Shown: positions 1 through 8,547, counted from the stretch's first letter. The stretch is DNA of 50,014 nucleotides from Cellulomonas_A sp047229345 (GCF_047229345.1 NZ_JBFTER010000026.1:1-50014), one strand, 5' to 3'. Notes: generated from the sequence alone by a model not told the origin. A program made the numbers and translations.

Positions 1-546
1 GCTCCGGCACCCGCCGCGGCGAAGTCCCCCGCCGCCCCGGCGTCGATCCCCCCGCCCGCACCGCACGGCCACCCCGACGACGACGGGCACCCGCCGTCCT
101 ACCCGCCCCGGCGCGAGCTGCGCGACGCGACCGAGGTCCGCCGCACCGCCGGCACCCACCGGGCCCCCACCCGCGCCGGGTGGATCACCTCGACCACGAC
201 CGGGAACCGGCTCGGGAAGCTCGGCCGGCTGACCTGGCCGCTCGTGGCGCTGATCCTGCTGGTCGTCGCGCTCCTCGGGGCGGCGCTGGCCGATAGGCTC
301 ACCGGCGCCGAGGGCGGCTCACCCCCGGGCGAGCCCGCGCTGGGCGCGACCGGCACGACGAGAACGGCGACGACGACCGTCACGGCGGCTCCGGCGCACG
401 GGACCGGCGCGGCTGCCGGCACCCGCACGGCGGCCGTCGACCCCGGATACGCTTTCCGGGACGGCCTCGATGGGATGATCACGGAACGTGCGCGGGTTGC
501 CGACAGGGCAGCAGGCACGTGGACGACGACAGCGAAGGACGCCTAG
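1..546 (+). CDS. C-terminal part of a PknA-like Ser/Thr protein kinase (5' truncated by window edge)
   Basis: The reading frame is open from the first base and stops at TAG 544-546. The visible 181 residues hold a Pro/Ala/Asp-rich, then Arg-rich juxtamembrane stretch, one membrane segment around residues 78-99 (Leu/Val/Ala-rich, coded near 235-297), and a short Thr/Ala/Gly-rich outer tail with no PASTA repeat. The kinase domain lies outside the window, so the identity rests on context: a single-pass tail directly upstream of, and overlapping the start of, a PASTA kinase is the pknA-pknB arrangement of actinobacterial cell-division clusters. Inferred role: membrane Ser/Thr kinase of cell growth and division. 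Another single-pass envelope protein cannot be excluded from the tail alone. Confidence 0.6.
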   Translation, partial: APAPAAAKSPAAPASIPPPAPHGHPDDDGHPPSYPPRRELRDATEVRRTAGTHRAPTRAGWITSTTTGNRLGKLGRLTWPLVALILLVVALLGAALADRLTGAEGGSPPGEPALGATGTTRTATTTVTAAPAHGTGAAAGTRTAAVDPGYAFRDGLDGMITERARVADRAAGTWTTTAKDA

Positions 547-2567
547 TGGTGGACGACGGATCCCGGATCCTCGGAGGACGGTACGAGGTCGGTGAGCTGA
601 TCGGCCGCGGCGGCATGGCCGAGGTGCACATCGGCCACGACACGCGGCTCGGACGGACCGTGGCGATCAAGGTCCTGCGCTCCGACCTCGCACGCGACCC
701 CTCGTTCCAGGCACGCTTCCGCCGCGAGGCCCAGGCCGCCGCATCGCTCAACCACCCCGCGGTCGTCGCGGTCTACGACACCGGCGAGGACCTCGTCACC
801 GAGCCGTCGGGCGTCGTCGCGCACGTGCCGTTCATCGTCATGGAGTACGTCGAGGGGCACACGGTCCGCGACATCCTGCGCGACGGCAACGCGGTCCCCA
901 TCGAGGAGGCCGTCGAGATCACGGCCGGCGTGCTGTCCGCGCTCGAGTACTCCCACCACGCGGGCATCGTGCACCGCGACATCAAGCCCGCGAACGTCAT
1001 GCTGACCCCGACCGGCGCCGTCAAGGTCATGGACTTCGGCATCGCGCGCGCCGTCGCGGACTCCGCGGCGACCATGACGCAGACGCAGGCGGTCATCGGC
1101 ACCGCGCAGTACCTGTCCCCCGAGCAGGCGCGCGGCGAGACCGTCGACACGCGCTCCGACCTGTACTCGACGGGCTGCCTGCTCTTCGAGCTGCTGACCG
1201 GGCGCCCGCCGTTCGTCGGCGACTCCCCCGTCGCCGTGGCGTACCAGCACGTCCGCGAGGCCGCCCCGGCGCCGAGCATGTTCGCCGCGGACGTCCCCGA
1301 CTCGCTCGACCGGATCACCCTCAAGGCGCTCGCCAAGGACCGCGACTCCCGCTACTCGACGGCCGCCGAGTTCCGCACGGACCTGGAGGCCGCCGCGCGC
1401 GGGGGCCACGTCGGCGCTCCCCCGGTCGGTGCCCTCGTGGCCACCGGCGTGAACGACGACGCGACGCAGGTGTTCGGCGCCGCCGGCCCGGCGACGACGC
1501 AGGTCGTCACCGGCCCCGCGCCCTGGGCGCCCACCGGCCCGGGCACGACCGTGCTGCCCCCCACGGGCGCCGCGACCGGCGCCGTCGGCGAGGACGACGA
1601 GCCGAAGAACAAGCGCTGGCTCATGTGGACCCTCATCGCGGTCGCGGTCCTCGCGGTCGCCGGGATCATCGCGCTCATCGCGGCGAACGCGGCGAACAAC
1701 GACGAGCCGGAGACGGTCACCGTCCCGGCGATCGTCGACATGCCCGCACCCCAGGCCAAGGTCGAGATCGAGGGCGCCGGCCTCGTGTGGGCCCAGGAGG
1801 AGGTCGCCTCCGAGACGATCGCCGAGGGCAACGTCGTGTCGAGCAACCCGGCGAGCGGGGCGCAGGCCGAGAAGGACTCGACGGTGACGGTCCAGGTCTC
1901 GACCGGACCCGACACCGCGACGGTCCCCGACGTCACCGGCCTGACGCAGGACGCGGCGCGCACCCAGATCGAGGCCGCCGGCCTCACCGTCGGCTCCATC
2001 ACGCCCGAGGACAGCGCCGCCTACCCCAAGGACCGGGTCACCAAGACCGATCCCGCCGCCAACGCCTCGGCCAAGGCCGGGGCCGCCGTCACGGTGTTCA
2101 TCGCGAGCGGCAACGTGGTCGTCCCCGAGCTCGTCGGGCTGCCGCAGGCCGACGCCGAGAAGGCGCTCGCCGACCTCAGCCTGAGCTCGACGACCGCCGA
2201 GGTCGAGACGAACGAGCAGCCCCCGGGCACGGTCGTGACCCAGAGCCGGGCCGCGGGCGACCTCGTCCCGCAGAACTCGTCGGTGCGCCTCGAGGTGGCC
2301 GTCGCGCCGACCGCGCTGCTCATCCCCGAGGGTCTCGTCGGCCAGTCGTGGGACCAGGCGAGCCGCACGCTCTCCGGGCTCGGGCTGCAGCCGCAGCGCC
2401 GCGACGTCGACAGCGACCAGCCGCGGGACACCGTGCTGAAGACCGACCCGACGCGCGGCGACGAGATCGAGCCGGGATCGGTGGTCATCGTGGACGTCTC
2501 GCGCGGGCCGCGCAACGGTCAGCAGAACCCCACGCCGACGCCGACAGCGCCGGGAAACAACGGCTGA
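546..2567 (+). CDS. pknB: PASTA-domain Ser/Thr protein kinase PknB
   Basis: Transmembrane Ser/Thr kinase of about 673 residues that senses peptidoglycan precursors and phosphorylates cell-wall and division proteins. With the start at GTG 546, the Gly-rich loop (GRGGMAEVH) is followed by the ATP-binding Lys42 (VAIKVL), the catalytic loop HRDIKPAN (Asp145) and DFG (Asp163). A Pro-rich linker leads to one membrane span at about 358-383 and four extracytoplasmic PASTA repeats at about 391-454, 456-524, 525-588 and 592-655, then a Pro/Thr tail. A GTG at 519 is also in frame, but GAAGGA at 534-539 sits correctly for GTG 546 or 549, and GTG 546 overlaps the upstream TAG, so translational coupling to the preceding kinase is likely. 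The gene ends before a strong hairpin. Confidence 0.95.
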   Translation: MVDDGSRILGGRYEVGELIGRGGMAEVHIGHDTRLGRTVAIKVLRSDLARDPSFQARFRREAQAAASLNHPAVVAVYDTGEDLVTEPSGVVAHVPFIVMEYVEGHTVRDILRDGNAVPIEEAVEITAGVLSALEYSHHAGIVHRDIKPANVMLTPTGAVKVMDFGIARAVADSAATMTQTQAVIGTAQYLSPEQARGETVDTRSDLYSTGCLLFELLTGRPPFVGDSPVAVAYQHVREAAPAPSMFAADVPDSLDRITLKALAKDRDSRYSTAAEFRTDLEAAARGGHVGAPPVGALVATGVNDDATQVFGAAGPATTQVVTGPAPWAPTGPGTTVLPPTGAATGAVGEDDEPKNKRWLMWTLIAVAVLAVAGIIALIAANAANNDEPETVTVPAIVDMPAPQAKVEIEGAGLVWAQEEVASETIAEGNVVSSNPASGAQAEKDSTVTVQVSTGPDTATVPDVTGLTQDAARTQIEAAGLTVGSITPEDSAAYPKDRVTKTDPAANASAKAGAAVTVFIASGNVVVPELVGLPQADAEKALADLSLSSTTAEVETNEQPPGTVVTQSRAAGDLVPQNSSVRLEVAVAPTALLIPEGLVGQSWDQASRTLSGLGLQPQRRDVDSDQPRDTVLKTDPTRGDEIEPGSVVIVDVSRGPRNGQQNPTPTPTAPGNNG

Positions 2568-2603
2568 CCCCGCCGGCGCGTCCTCGACGCGGCGACATCC
2601 GCA

Positions 2604-2648
2604 CACGACGAAGGCTCCGACCCGCGAGGGTTCGGAGCCTTCGTCGTG
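2604..2648. terminator. Bidirectional hairpin terminator between pknB and pabA
   Basis: A perfect 17-bp inverted repeat (2604-2620 with 2632-2648, core ACGAAGGCTCCGA) with an 11-nt loop sits between the convergent pknB and pabA genes. It lacks a clean T-run on the plus strand, as is common in high-GC actinobacteria. Confidence 0.8.
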
Positions 2649-2764
2649 GTGACGGACGCGTGACGCCGGTGCGCGACGCCGTGGCCCGTCGCAGTGCGCG
2701 ACCCGACGCTGGTGACGCGGGCGCGTCCGAGCCCGTGCTCGGCCCAGCTGCCTCGGGCCGGTCC

Positions 2765-3400
2765 CTACGACCGCACGAGCGGGTGCAGCCCTTCCGACCG
2801 GGCGACGGCGTCGGCGTCCCCGCACACGGCCAGCCAGTTGGCGAGCAGCCGGTGCCCGCCCTCGGTCAGCACGCTCTCGGGGTGGAACTGCACCCCGTGC
2901 AGCGGCAGCGTGCGGTGCTGCAGGCCCATGACGACGCGCCCGTGCGCGGACCCGACCTCCGCCGTGACCTCGAGCTCGTCGCTGACCGTGCCGTCGACGA
3001 CCGCGAGCGAGTGGTAGCGCGTCGCGGTGAACGGCGTCGGGAGCCCGGCGAGGACGCCCGTGCCGTCGTGCTCGACGAGGCTCGTCTTGCCGTGCATGAG
3101 CTCGGGCGCGTGCGTGACCGTGCCGCCGAAGACCTCGCCGAGCGCCTGGTGCCCGAGGCAGACCCCGAGCATCGGCGTCGCGCTCTCGGCGCAGTCCCGG
3201 ATGACCTGCATGCTCGACCCGGCCTCGGCCGGGGTGCCCGGCCCGGGCGAGATCAGCACGCCGTCGAACCCGGCGCGCTCCTCGACGGGCGGCACGGCGT
3301 CGTTGCGCACGACGACCGTCTCGGCACCGAGCTGGTTCAGGTAGCCCACGATCGTGAACACGAACGAGTCGTAGTTGTCGACCACCAGGATCCTGGTCAT
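2765..3400 (-). CDS. pabA: Glutamine amidotransferase, anthranilate/aminodeoxychorismate synthase component II
   Basis: Class I glutamine amidotransferase of 211 residues that hydrolyses glutamine and passes ammonia to a chorismate-using partner (folate or tryptophan pathway). It starts with the family signature DNYDSFVFTI, has the oxyanion strand SPGPGTP, the nucleophile Cys81 in GVCLGHQ and the His173/Glu175 pair in FHPES. Length is normal. Its ATG overlaps the TGA of the upstream 54-residue gene by 4 bp, so it is the last gene of the DUF881-sortase-small protein operon. No component I gene is in the window. In actinobacteria this orphan TrpG/PabA next to pknB is routine; the sequence does not tell which partner it serves. 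Confidence 0.93.
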   Translation of the reverse strand: MTRILVVDNYDSFVFTIVGYLNQLGAETVVVRNDAVPPVEERAGFDGVLISPGPGTPAEAGSSMQVIRDCAESATPMLGVCLGHQALGEVFGGTVTHAPELMHGKTSLVEHDGTGVLAGLPTPFTATRYHSLAVVDGTVSDELEVTAEVGSAHGRVVMGLQHRTLPLHGVQFHPESVLTEGGHRLLANWLAVCGDADAVARSEGLHPLVRS

Positions 3401-3561
3401 CCCTCACCCACAGTCGTGTCGTTGAACGGCATGAACGGCGCGATCGCCGGGAACACCCACAGGAAGCACGCGGCGAGCACGGCCAGGGCCGCGACCGTGA
3501 GGATCGCGGCGCGCACGGGCGCCGGGCCCGGCAGGTGCCGCCACAGCCATCCGTACATCAT
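3397..3561 (-). CDS. Small single-pass membrane protein between sortase and PabA
   Basis: Fifty-four residues beginning MMYGWLWRHLPGP, one hydrophobic helix at about residues 17-37 (Ala/Leu/Val-rich, ending CFLWVFP), and a short tail ending PFNDTTVGEG. The ATG at 3561 overlaps the sortase TGA (ATGA) and the stop overlaps the pabA ATG, so translation is probably coupled on both sides. The Trp-rich N-terminus and the Pro-Phe-Asn-Asp tail resemble a short actinobacterial family usually found at this place. No function is known to me; operon position suggests a link to the sortase or to the kinase cluster. The next codon (3558) is also ATG and cannot be ruled out as start. Confidence 0.8.
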   Translation of the reverse strand: MMYGWLWRHLPGPAPVRAAILTVAALAVLAACFLWVFPAIAPFMPFNDTTVGEG

Positions 3562-4364
3562 GCGCCTCCGAGGAGCTCGGCCGGGATGCCGTCCGCCACG
3601 GGCGCCCAGTAGTCGAGCGTCCCGTGCACGATGAACCGCTCGCGCGCCGAGAACATCGGGTGGCACGTGGTCAGCGTGATGAAGCGCTCGGTCGGCGTGG
3701 CGCCCGGGTCGCCGGGGACGGGCGCGACGACCTCGGTCTGCGCGGGCGTCACGATCTCCGTCGACGTCACGCGGTACACGTACCAGGTGTCGGCGGTGCG
3801 GACCACGAGCGGGTCGCCGGCCTGCAGCTCGGCGACGCGGTTGAACGGCTTGGCGTACGTGGTGCGGTGGCCGGCCACGGCGAAGTTCCCGACGGCACCG
3901 GGCATCGCGGTCCCCGGGTAGTGGCCGATGCCGAGCACGTCGAGGACGCTGTCGCGCTCGACGCCCTCGCTGATCGGCCGCTCGGGCTCGCCGGCCCACC
4001 GCGGGACCTGGATCGTCGCGAACGTCGTCGCGTGGGCGGGCTCGGCGGCGACGGGCGGCTCGTCCCGGCGCGGCGGGGCGACGACGGGACCGACGGGCTC
4101 GCTCGGGCCCTCGGACGCGTCCGGCGTCGGGGCCGTGGGCGCGACGTCCCAGTCGAGCTCCTGGACGATCTCCGCCTGCGCACGGTTGCCGACGACGTCG
4201 GTCCACCACAGCTGCCAGACGAGGAACGCGAGCAGCAGCACGCCCAGGGTGATGAGCAGCTCGCCGAGGACGCCGAGGGCCCCGAACGCGGTCGTGCGGC
4301 CGCGCGACGACGTGCTCGAGCGGCTGTGCCGGGGGTTCGACCGGGTCGGGGTCTCGACGCTCAC
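3558..4364 (-). CDS. srtE: Class E sortase
   Basis: Membrane-anchored transpeptidase of 268 residues that attaches secreted proteins bearing a C-terminal sorting signal (LAXTG-type in class E) to the wall. A basic N-terminus precedes one membrane span at about 30-55, a Pro-rich linker follows, and the sortase barrel occupies about 115-260. Catalytic residues are visible: His166 in AVAGHRTTY, Cys234 in LTTCHP and Arg at 241/243 in SARERF. The start overlaps the stop of the DUF881 gene by 4 bp. No protein with a clear sorting signal lies in the window, so its substrates are elsewhere. Length and motifs fit the actinobacterial housekeeping class E group. Confidence 0.93.
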   Translation of the reverse strand: MSVETPTRSNPRHSRSSTSSRGRTTAFGALGVLGELLITLGVLLLAFLVWQLWWTDVVGNRAQAEIVQELDWDVAPTAPTPDASEGPSEPVGPVVAPPRRDEPPVAAEPAHATTFATIQVPRWAGEPERPISEGVERDSVLDVLGIGHYPGTAMPGAVGNFAVAGHRTTYAKPFNRVAELQAGDPLVVRTADTWYVYRVTSTEIVTPAQTEVVAPVPGDPGATPTERFITLTTCHPMFSARERFIVHGTLDYWAPVADGIPAELLGGA

Positions 4365-5239
4365 GCGGAGTCCTCCGCCCGCGCCTCACGGGCCTGCTCG
4401 TCGTCGTCCCGCGCCTCGCGGGCCCGCTCGTCGTCGTCGGGTGCGTAATCGCCCCGTGCGTCGGCCGTCCCGCCGTCGGGCAGCCCGGGCAGCACCTCGG
4501 TGCCCTCGGGGACGCGCGCGTGCTCGAGCTCGGTCGCTCCCTCGTACGCGGGCAGGGTCAGCGGCTCGGGCGCGACCGTCACGGACCAGCCGAGGCCGAC
4601 CGCGTCGACGTAGCGCAGGTAGTTCTGGATCTCGGGCGACGCGTAGAGCGCGCGCCGCAGCGCCGCCGGGTCCCCGACGGCTCGCACGACGTACGGCGGC
4701 GAGTACGGCTGGCCGTGCAGCGAGAGCACGTTGCCGATGCACTGGAACGCGCTCGTCGAGATCACCCGCTGGTCCATGAGGCCCATCGCCTCGGCACCGC
4801 CCGCCCACAGCGCGTTGATGACCGCCTGGAGGTCCTGCTGGTGCACGACGAGGTCGTCGGGGCGGACGGACGTGGGCCGCGCGACGTCCGCCGGGGCGTC
4901 CTCGAGCTCGACGACCAGGCCGGGCCCCGTCACCGGGACCAGGCCCGCCTCGAGCTCCGCAGCGGGCGCGAGCGGCTCGATCACGATGCCGTCGAGCTCC
5001 GCCTGGGCGGCCGTGAGGCGCTCGACGTCCGTGCGCAGCGTCGAGACCTCGTCGAGCAGGACGCCGAGCCGGCGCTCCTCGACCTCGGCGAGCCCGGCGA
5101 GGTCCTGCGGGTGCCGCTCCCCCGTCGTCCGGGCCAGGCGCGCGTTCGCCGCGAACAGGGCCCCGGCCAGGGCGAGGACGAGCGCCACGGACAGCGTGCC
5201 GCGCGCGGCACGGGCAGCACGGTGCGGGTGGTCGGGCAC
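4361..5239 (-). CDS. DUF881 family membrane protein
   Basis: Protein of 292 residues with one membrane helix near residues 15-32, a coiled-coil stretch around 45-85 (Leu/Glu-rich, EVSTLRTDVERL) and a DUF881 domain to about residue 245 (VVHQQDLQAVINALWAGGAE and the MGLMDQRV motif are characteristic). The last 45 residues are a highly charged Asp/Glu/Arg tail. DUF881 proteins sit near division or sortase genes in actinobacteria and are thought to be envelope proteins, but the biochemical role is unknown. GTG start at 5239 is supported by GAGGAG at 5245-5250. The gene is divergent from crgA and heads the four-gene minus-strand operon. Confidence 0.87.
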   Translation of the reverse strand: MPDHPHRAARAARGTLSVALVLALAGALFAANARLARTTGERHPQDLAGLAEVEERRLGVLLDEVSTLRTDVERLTAAQAELDGIVIEPLAPAAELEAGLVPVTGPGLVVELEDAPADVARPTSVRPDDLVVHQQDLQAVINALWAGGAEAMGLMDQRVISTSAFQCIGNVLSLHGQPYSPPYVVRAVGDPAALRRALYASPEIQNYLRYVDAVGLGWSVTVAPEPLTLPAYEGATELEHARVPEGTEVLPGLPDGGTADARGDYAPDDDERAREARDDDEQAREARAEDSA

Positions 5240-5340
5240 TCGTGCTCCTCTCCGGCGATCTCGCCACTACGCTAAGCCACATTCTGGCGGGTCGGTGCCG
5301 ACGTGCCCCGGCCTGCCGTACCGCTGGAACAGGAGCAGCC

Positions 5341-5586
5341 GTGCCCGAGTCGAAGAACCGCAAGAAGGCGGCCTACACGCCGCCGCCCGTCGCGAGCGGC
5401 CCGAAGGTGAGCCCGCGGTGGCTCGTGCCCGTGATGCTCGGCCTGATGATCCTCGGCCTCGTGTGGATCGTCGTCACGTACATCATGCGTTCGGAGTACC
5501 CGATCCCCGGCATCGGGCAGTGGAACCTCGCGATCGGCTTCGCCCTGATCCTCGCGGGCTTCGCCCTCACGACGCGCTGGCGCTGA
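5341..5586 (+). CDS. crgA: Cell division protein CrgA
   Basis: Small membrane protein of 81 residues with two helices (about 27-49 and 59-77) separated by a short loop containing Ser-Glu-Tyr-Pro-Ile-Pro. The basic N-terminus (PESKNRKKAAYTPPP) and the end LTTRWR are typical of CrgA, an actinobacterial divisome protein that contacts FtsZ, FtsQ, FtsI and CwsA and helps position peptidoglycan synthesis. The GTG at 5341 follows AGGAG at 5331-5335 with a 5-nt gap, which decides the start over upstream in-frame codons. Monocistronic, divergent from the DUF881 operon. Confidence 0.95.
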   Translation: MPESKNRKKAAYTPPPVASGPKVSPRWLVPVMLGLMILGLVWIVVTYIMRSEYPIPGIGQWNLAIGFALILAGFALTTRWR

Positions 5587-5848
5587 GCCCTCCCCCGGCC
5601 CTTCGACGCACGGAGGCGGGGCGCCGGTACCCGCGTCGCCCTTCCACAGGCGGACGGGCGTCGTTCCACAGGAATGCCCCATTCGTCCCCACGCACGCGA
5701 CCGGCGCCCACAGCACAATGCCTGGTCGTAGGACGTTTGCAGAGCCCTGACCTGCGGAAACGGGTCCGTCGTCCCCAGCGGTGGACATCTCTGTGGACAA
5801 CTACACAGGTGTAATTCACCACCTGTGCGGAACGTTGGGGAAATCGGG
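5587..5848. other. Convergent spacer between crgA and rhomboid with clustered site-like repeats
   Basis: No gene is supported here. The spacer holds two TTCCACAGG direct repeats (5642-5650, 5664-5672), two GTGGACA copies 12 bp apart (5781-5787, 5793-5799), a consensus DnaA box on the minus strand (5792-5800) and an 8-bp perfect inverted repeat CACAGGTG/CACCTGTG (5804-5811, 5820-5827). The function is unknown. Confidence 0.5.
5792..5800 (-). promoter_or_regulatory. Consensus DnaA box outside oriC
   Basis: TGTGGACAA on the plus strand is the exact reverse complement of TTGTCCACA, the actinobacterial DnaA-box consensus. It lies about 20 kb from oriC between two convergent gene ends. Confidence 0.5.
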
Positions 5849-6712
5849 TCAGACCAGGGCGTACTTCGCGAGCGCGAGCCCGACGAGCAGCAGGCCGACG
5901 AGCACCGGCGCCCCGACCGCCACGGCGGCACGCCGCTCCCGCGGGGCGTAGGCGAACGCGGCGGCGAGGGCCGCGCCCACGACGAGGCCGCCGAGGTGCG
6001 CCTGCCACGCGATGCCCGGCACCACGAAGCCGATGACGACGTTCAGGACGATCACGACGGCGATGCCGCGCACGTCCCGCCGCATCCGGCGCATCACCAC
6101 GAACACCGCCCCGAACAGCCCGAAGACGGCGCCCGAGGCGCCCACGGTGAGGGTGCGCCACGAGTCGTCGAGCGGGGACGCGAGCAGCAGCACGCCGACC
6201 GAGCCCGCGACGGCGCTCAGGCCGTAGAGCGCGGCGAAGCGTCCGCGGCCGAGGGCCTGCTCGAGGTACGGCCCGACCATCCACAGCGCGAGCATGTTGA
6301 ACACGATGTGGATGACGCCGGAGGGGGAGTGCAGGAACGCGACCGTGAGGAACCGCCACGGCTCGACCTCGCCGATCGCCGGCCAGAACGCCCAGCGCAG
6401 CGTCCACGCCGGGTCGACCTGCTGGAGCACGAAGCTCACGACGCACGCCGCGATGATCCCGATCGTCACGACCGGGCGGCCCGCGCGGACCGTCCCGCCG
6501 AAGATCGTCCGGTTCGCGGGCGTCGCGCGCGCGGCCTCGGCGACGCAGTCGACGCACTGGACGCCGACGGCAGCCTGCCGCTGGCACTCGGGGCACGTCG
6601 GACGGCCGCACCGCTGGCAGCGCACGTAGGACACACGGTCCGGGTGGCGCGGGCAGACGGGCGGGCCCTCGGGCGGGCCGGTGGGCGCAGCGGCAGGCTG
6701 GTCGGCGCTCAT
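5849..6712 (-). CDS. Rhomboid family intramembrane serine protease with N-terminal zinc-binding motif
   Basis: Protein of 287 residues. An N-terminal cysteine-rich stretch (Cys20, His23, Cys32, Cys35, Cys40, Cys43, Cys53, Cys56) looks like a B-box-type zinc ribbon. The rhomboid core of six or seven helices follows from about residue 80, with His135/Asn139 in HIVFNMLALW, catalytic Ser193 in GASGAVFG and His239 in WQAHLGG, a complete dyad. It cleaves membrane-embedded substrates, which are unknown here. It lies 17 nt downstream of the cyclophilin gene and is probably co-transcribed with it; this cyclophilin-rhomboid pair near the origin is common in actinobacteria. Confidence 0.93.
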   Translation of the reverse strand: MSADQPAAAPTGPPEGPPVCPRHPDRVSYVRCQRCGRPTCPECQRQAAVGVQCVDCVAEAARATPANRTIFGGTVRAGRPVVTIGIIAACVVSFVLQQVDPAWTLRWAFWPAIGEVEPWRFLTVAFLHSPSGVIHIVFNMLALWMVGPYLEQALGRGRFAALYGLSAVAGSVGVLLLASPLDDSWRTLTVGASGAVFGLFGAVFVVMRRMRRDVRGIAVVIVLNVVIGFVVPGIAWQAHLGGLVVGAALAAAFAYAPRERRAAVAVGAPVLVGLLLVGLALAKYALV

Positions 6713-6729
6713 GCGGTGATCGGGACCGC

Positions 6730-7269
6730 TCAGTCCTCGATCGTGACCGAGCTGATGACGACGTCCTCGACCGGGCGGTCGCCGCGGCTCGTGGGCGTCG
6801 CGGCGATCGTGTCGACGACCTTGCGGCTCGCGTCGTCGGCGACCTTGCCGAAGATCGTGTGCTTGCCGTTCAGGTGCGGCGTCGGGACGACCGTGACGAA
6901 GAACTGCGAGCCGTTGGTGCCGCCGGTCTTCCCGGTGATCGGGTCGCGGCGCAGCCCCGCGTTCGCCATCGCGAGCAGGTACGGCTCACCGAACTGGAGC
7001 TCGGGGTGGATCTCGTCGTCGAAGCTGTAGCCCGGGCCGCCCGTGCCGGTGCCGAGCGGGTCGCCGCCCTGGATCATGAAGCCCGGGATCACGCGGTGGA
7101 AGATGACGCCGTCGTACAGCGGGGCGCTGCTCTCCGCGCCGGTCTTCGGGTCCTTCCAGGCCTTGCTCCCGGTCGCGAGGCCGGTGAAGTTCTCCACCGT
7201 CTTCGGCGCGTGGTTCGGGAAGAGCTCGATCCGGATGTCACCGGCGGTCGTGTGCAGTGTCGCGAACAT
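6730..7269 (-). CDS. ppiA: Peptidyl-prolyl cis-trans isomerase, cyclophilin type
   Basis: Cytoplasmic cyclophilin of about 179 residues catalysing proline isomerisation during folding. The family core is complete: FPNHAPKTVENF near the start, the active-site stretch VIFHRVIPGFMIQGGDP, GGTNGSQFFV and the Trp/His-site region LNGKHTIFGKV. There is no signal peptide. Two in-frame ATGs are possible, 7278 (adding Met-Gly-Gly) and 7269; the second matches the usual MFATL beginning and has a GGGAAG element about 9 nt upstream, so it is chosen. It is divergent from the helical membrane protein and precedes rhomboid. Confidence 0.94.
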   Translation of the reverse strand: MFATLHTTAGDIRIELFPNHAPKTVENFTGLATGSKAWKDPKTGAESSAPLYDGVIFHRVIPGFMIQGGDPLGTGTGGPGYSFDDEIHPELQFGEPYLLAMANAGLRRDPITGKTGGTNGSQFFVTVVPTPHLNGKHTIFGKVADDASRKVVDTIAATPTSRGDRPVEDVVISSVTIED

Positions 7270-7512
7270 GCCGCCCATCTTCCCACGCAGCGGCCTGCCT
7301 GCGCGGGGAGGCCGGCGCCCGTCCGGGAAACCCTGCGCCCGTTCGACCAGGCGTCGAGCGGTGCGCACGGAGGGGTACGCCGGCCGCGAACACCCAGGCC
7401 AGGACCGCGGCCGCCCCGCAGCCCTTTCGGGCCTGGGACCTGCGTGTCGACGGGTCTGGTGGCAGAGTGTGGGGTCAACGCAGCCGACCAGCCGCAGAAC
7501 CGGGGAGTGGAC

Positions 7513-8439
7513 ATGACCTTCGCCATCCGACGCCCGAATCTCGAGTCCGTGGACACGGACAAGCTCAAGCTCCAGGCCGCAGAGAAGGCGGCGGTGCTCG
7601 CCGCCGCCGCGAAGGTGCAGGCCGCCGAGGCAGCAGGACAGGCCGCGGGAGCCGCGGCGCACGCCAAGGAGTGGGGCACGCCCAAGGCCGAGGCCGCGAT
7701 GGAGTGGCTCGTGCCGCGCGTCGAGCACCTCTACAAGGAGAGCCTCAAGGCCGCGGTCCCGCGTGTCGAGCGCGCCGCCGGCGCCGCGTCGCCCGCGATC
7801 GACTCGGCGCACGACAAGCTCGTCGACGAGCTCATCCCGAGCGTCGTCGCCGCCGTGAACGCAGCCGCCGTCAAGGCGGGCGCCATCGCGGACAAGGCCG
7901 CCGAGGCCACCGCACCGCAGAAGTCGCACCGCGCCGCGAAGACGTTCTGGATCCTCGCGGGCATCGCCGGTGCGGCTGCCGCGTTCGCCGCGTGGACCCG
8001 TTCGCGCGCGCAGACCGACCCGTGGGCCGAGCCGTGGGAGCCCACGTCGGCGGACACGTCGAGCAACGGGCTCCGCACCCGGGCGCACGACGCCCGTGAG
8101 GACCTCTCGGACCGCGTGGGCGGCGCCGCGGAGGCCGTGGGCGAGGCGGCGGGCGTGACGGTCGCGAAGAGCCGCGAGGCGGCGCAGCGGGCGGCCGAGA
8201 AGGTCACCGAGGCGCGCGAGGACCTCACCGAGAAGGTCAGCGAGGCCACGAAGAAGGCGACGACGCGCCGCTCGGCGTCGAAGAAGCCCGACTCGGCCGC
8301 CGGCGACACGGACGAGGCGCTCACCGACACGACGGCCGTCGCGCCGATCGTCCCGGTGGGAGAGGTTCCCGACCCGGTGATCGAGACGGCCCCCGAGCGC
8401 ACGACCGACGAGGACCGGACCGACCGCGGGACGCTCTGA
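7513..8439 (+). CDS. Alanine-rich helical membrane protein (DUF5324-like)
   Basis: Protein of 308 residues, very rich in Ala, Lys, Glu and Arg. Residues 10-140 are predicted amphipathic helix, a single membrane span lies at about 143-160 (AKTFWILAGIAGAAAAFAAW), then the motif DPWAEPW, and the second half is again helical with repeated Ala-Ala-Glu-Lys elements and an acidic tail. The membrane span, the DPWAEPW motif and the position beside ppiA and rhomboid match the DUF5324 type of streptomycete protein; overall similarity is otherwise low-complexity. The ATG is preceded by GGGGAG at 7502-7507. Role unknown, perhaps envelope-associated scaffolding. It ends before a strong hairpin. Confidence 0.8.
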   Translation: MTFAIRRPNLESVDTDKLKLQAAEKAAVLAAAAKVQAAEAAGQAAGAAAHAKEWGTPKAEAAMEWLVPRVEHLYKESLKAAVPRVERAAGAASPAIDSAHDKLVDELIPSVVAAVNAAAVKAGAIADKAAEATAPQKSHRAAKTFWILAGIAGAAAAFAAWTRSRAQTDPWAEPWEPTSADTSSNGLRTRAHDAREDLSDRVGGAAEAVGEAAGVTVAKSREAAQRAAEKVTEAREDLTEKVSEATKKATTRRSASKKPDSAAGDTDEALTDTTAVAPIVPVGEVPDPVIETAPERTTDEDRTDRGTL

Positions 8440-8508
8440 CCCGACACCGACCGGCACACCCCCGACGGCTTGGGGGCGGCTCGCAGCGGGCCGTCCCGGG
8501 CCACGGGT

Positions 8509-8547
8509 CCGCGACCCGGCCCTGCAGCGATGCGGGCCGGGTCGCGG
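8509..8547 (+). terminator. Hairpin terminator after the DUF5324-like gene
   Basis: A 14-bp perfect GC stem (8509-8522 with 8534-8547, core GCGACCCGGCCC) with an 11-nt loop, 70 bp downstream of the stop codon and upstream of the cellulase promoter. Confidence 0.75.

Noticed and set aside
543..3407. A 950-codon minus-strand frame covering pknB and pabA
   Set aside because: It overlaps two real genes in other frames, runs through the hairpin terminator and has no recognisable motif.
5567..5800. Minus-strand 77-codon frame in the crgA-rhomboid spacer
   Set aside because: It overlaps the crgA end, has no ribosome-binding site and no conserved features.
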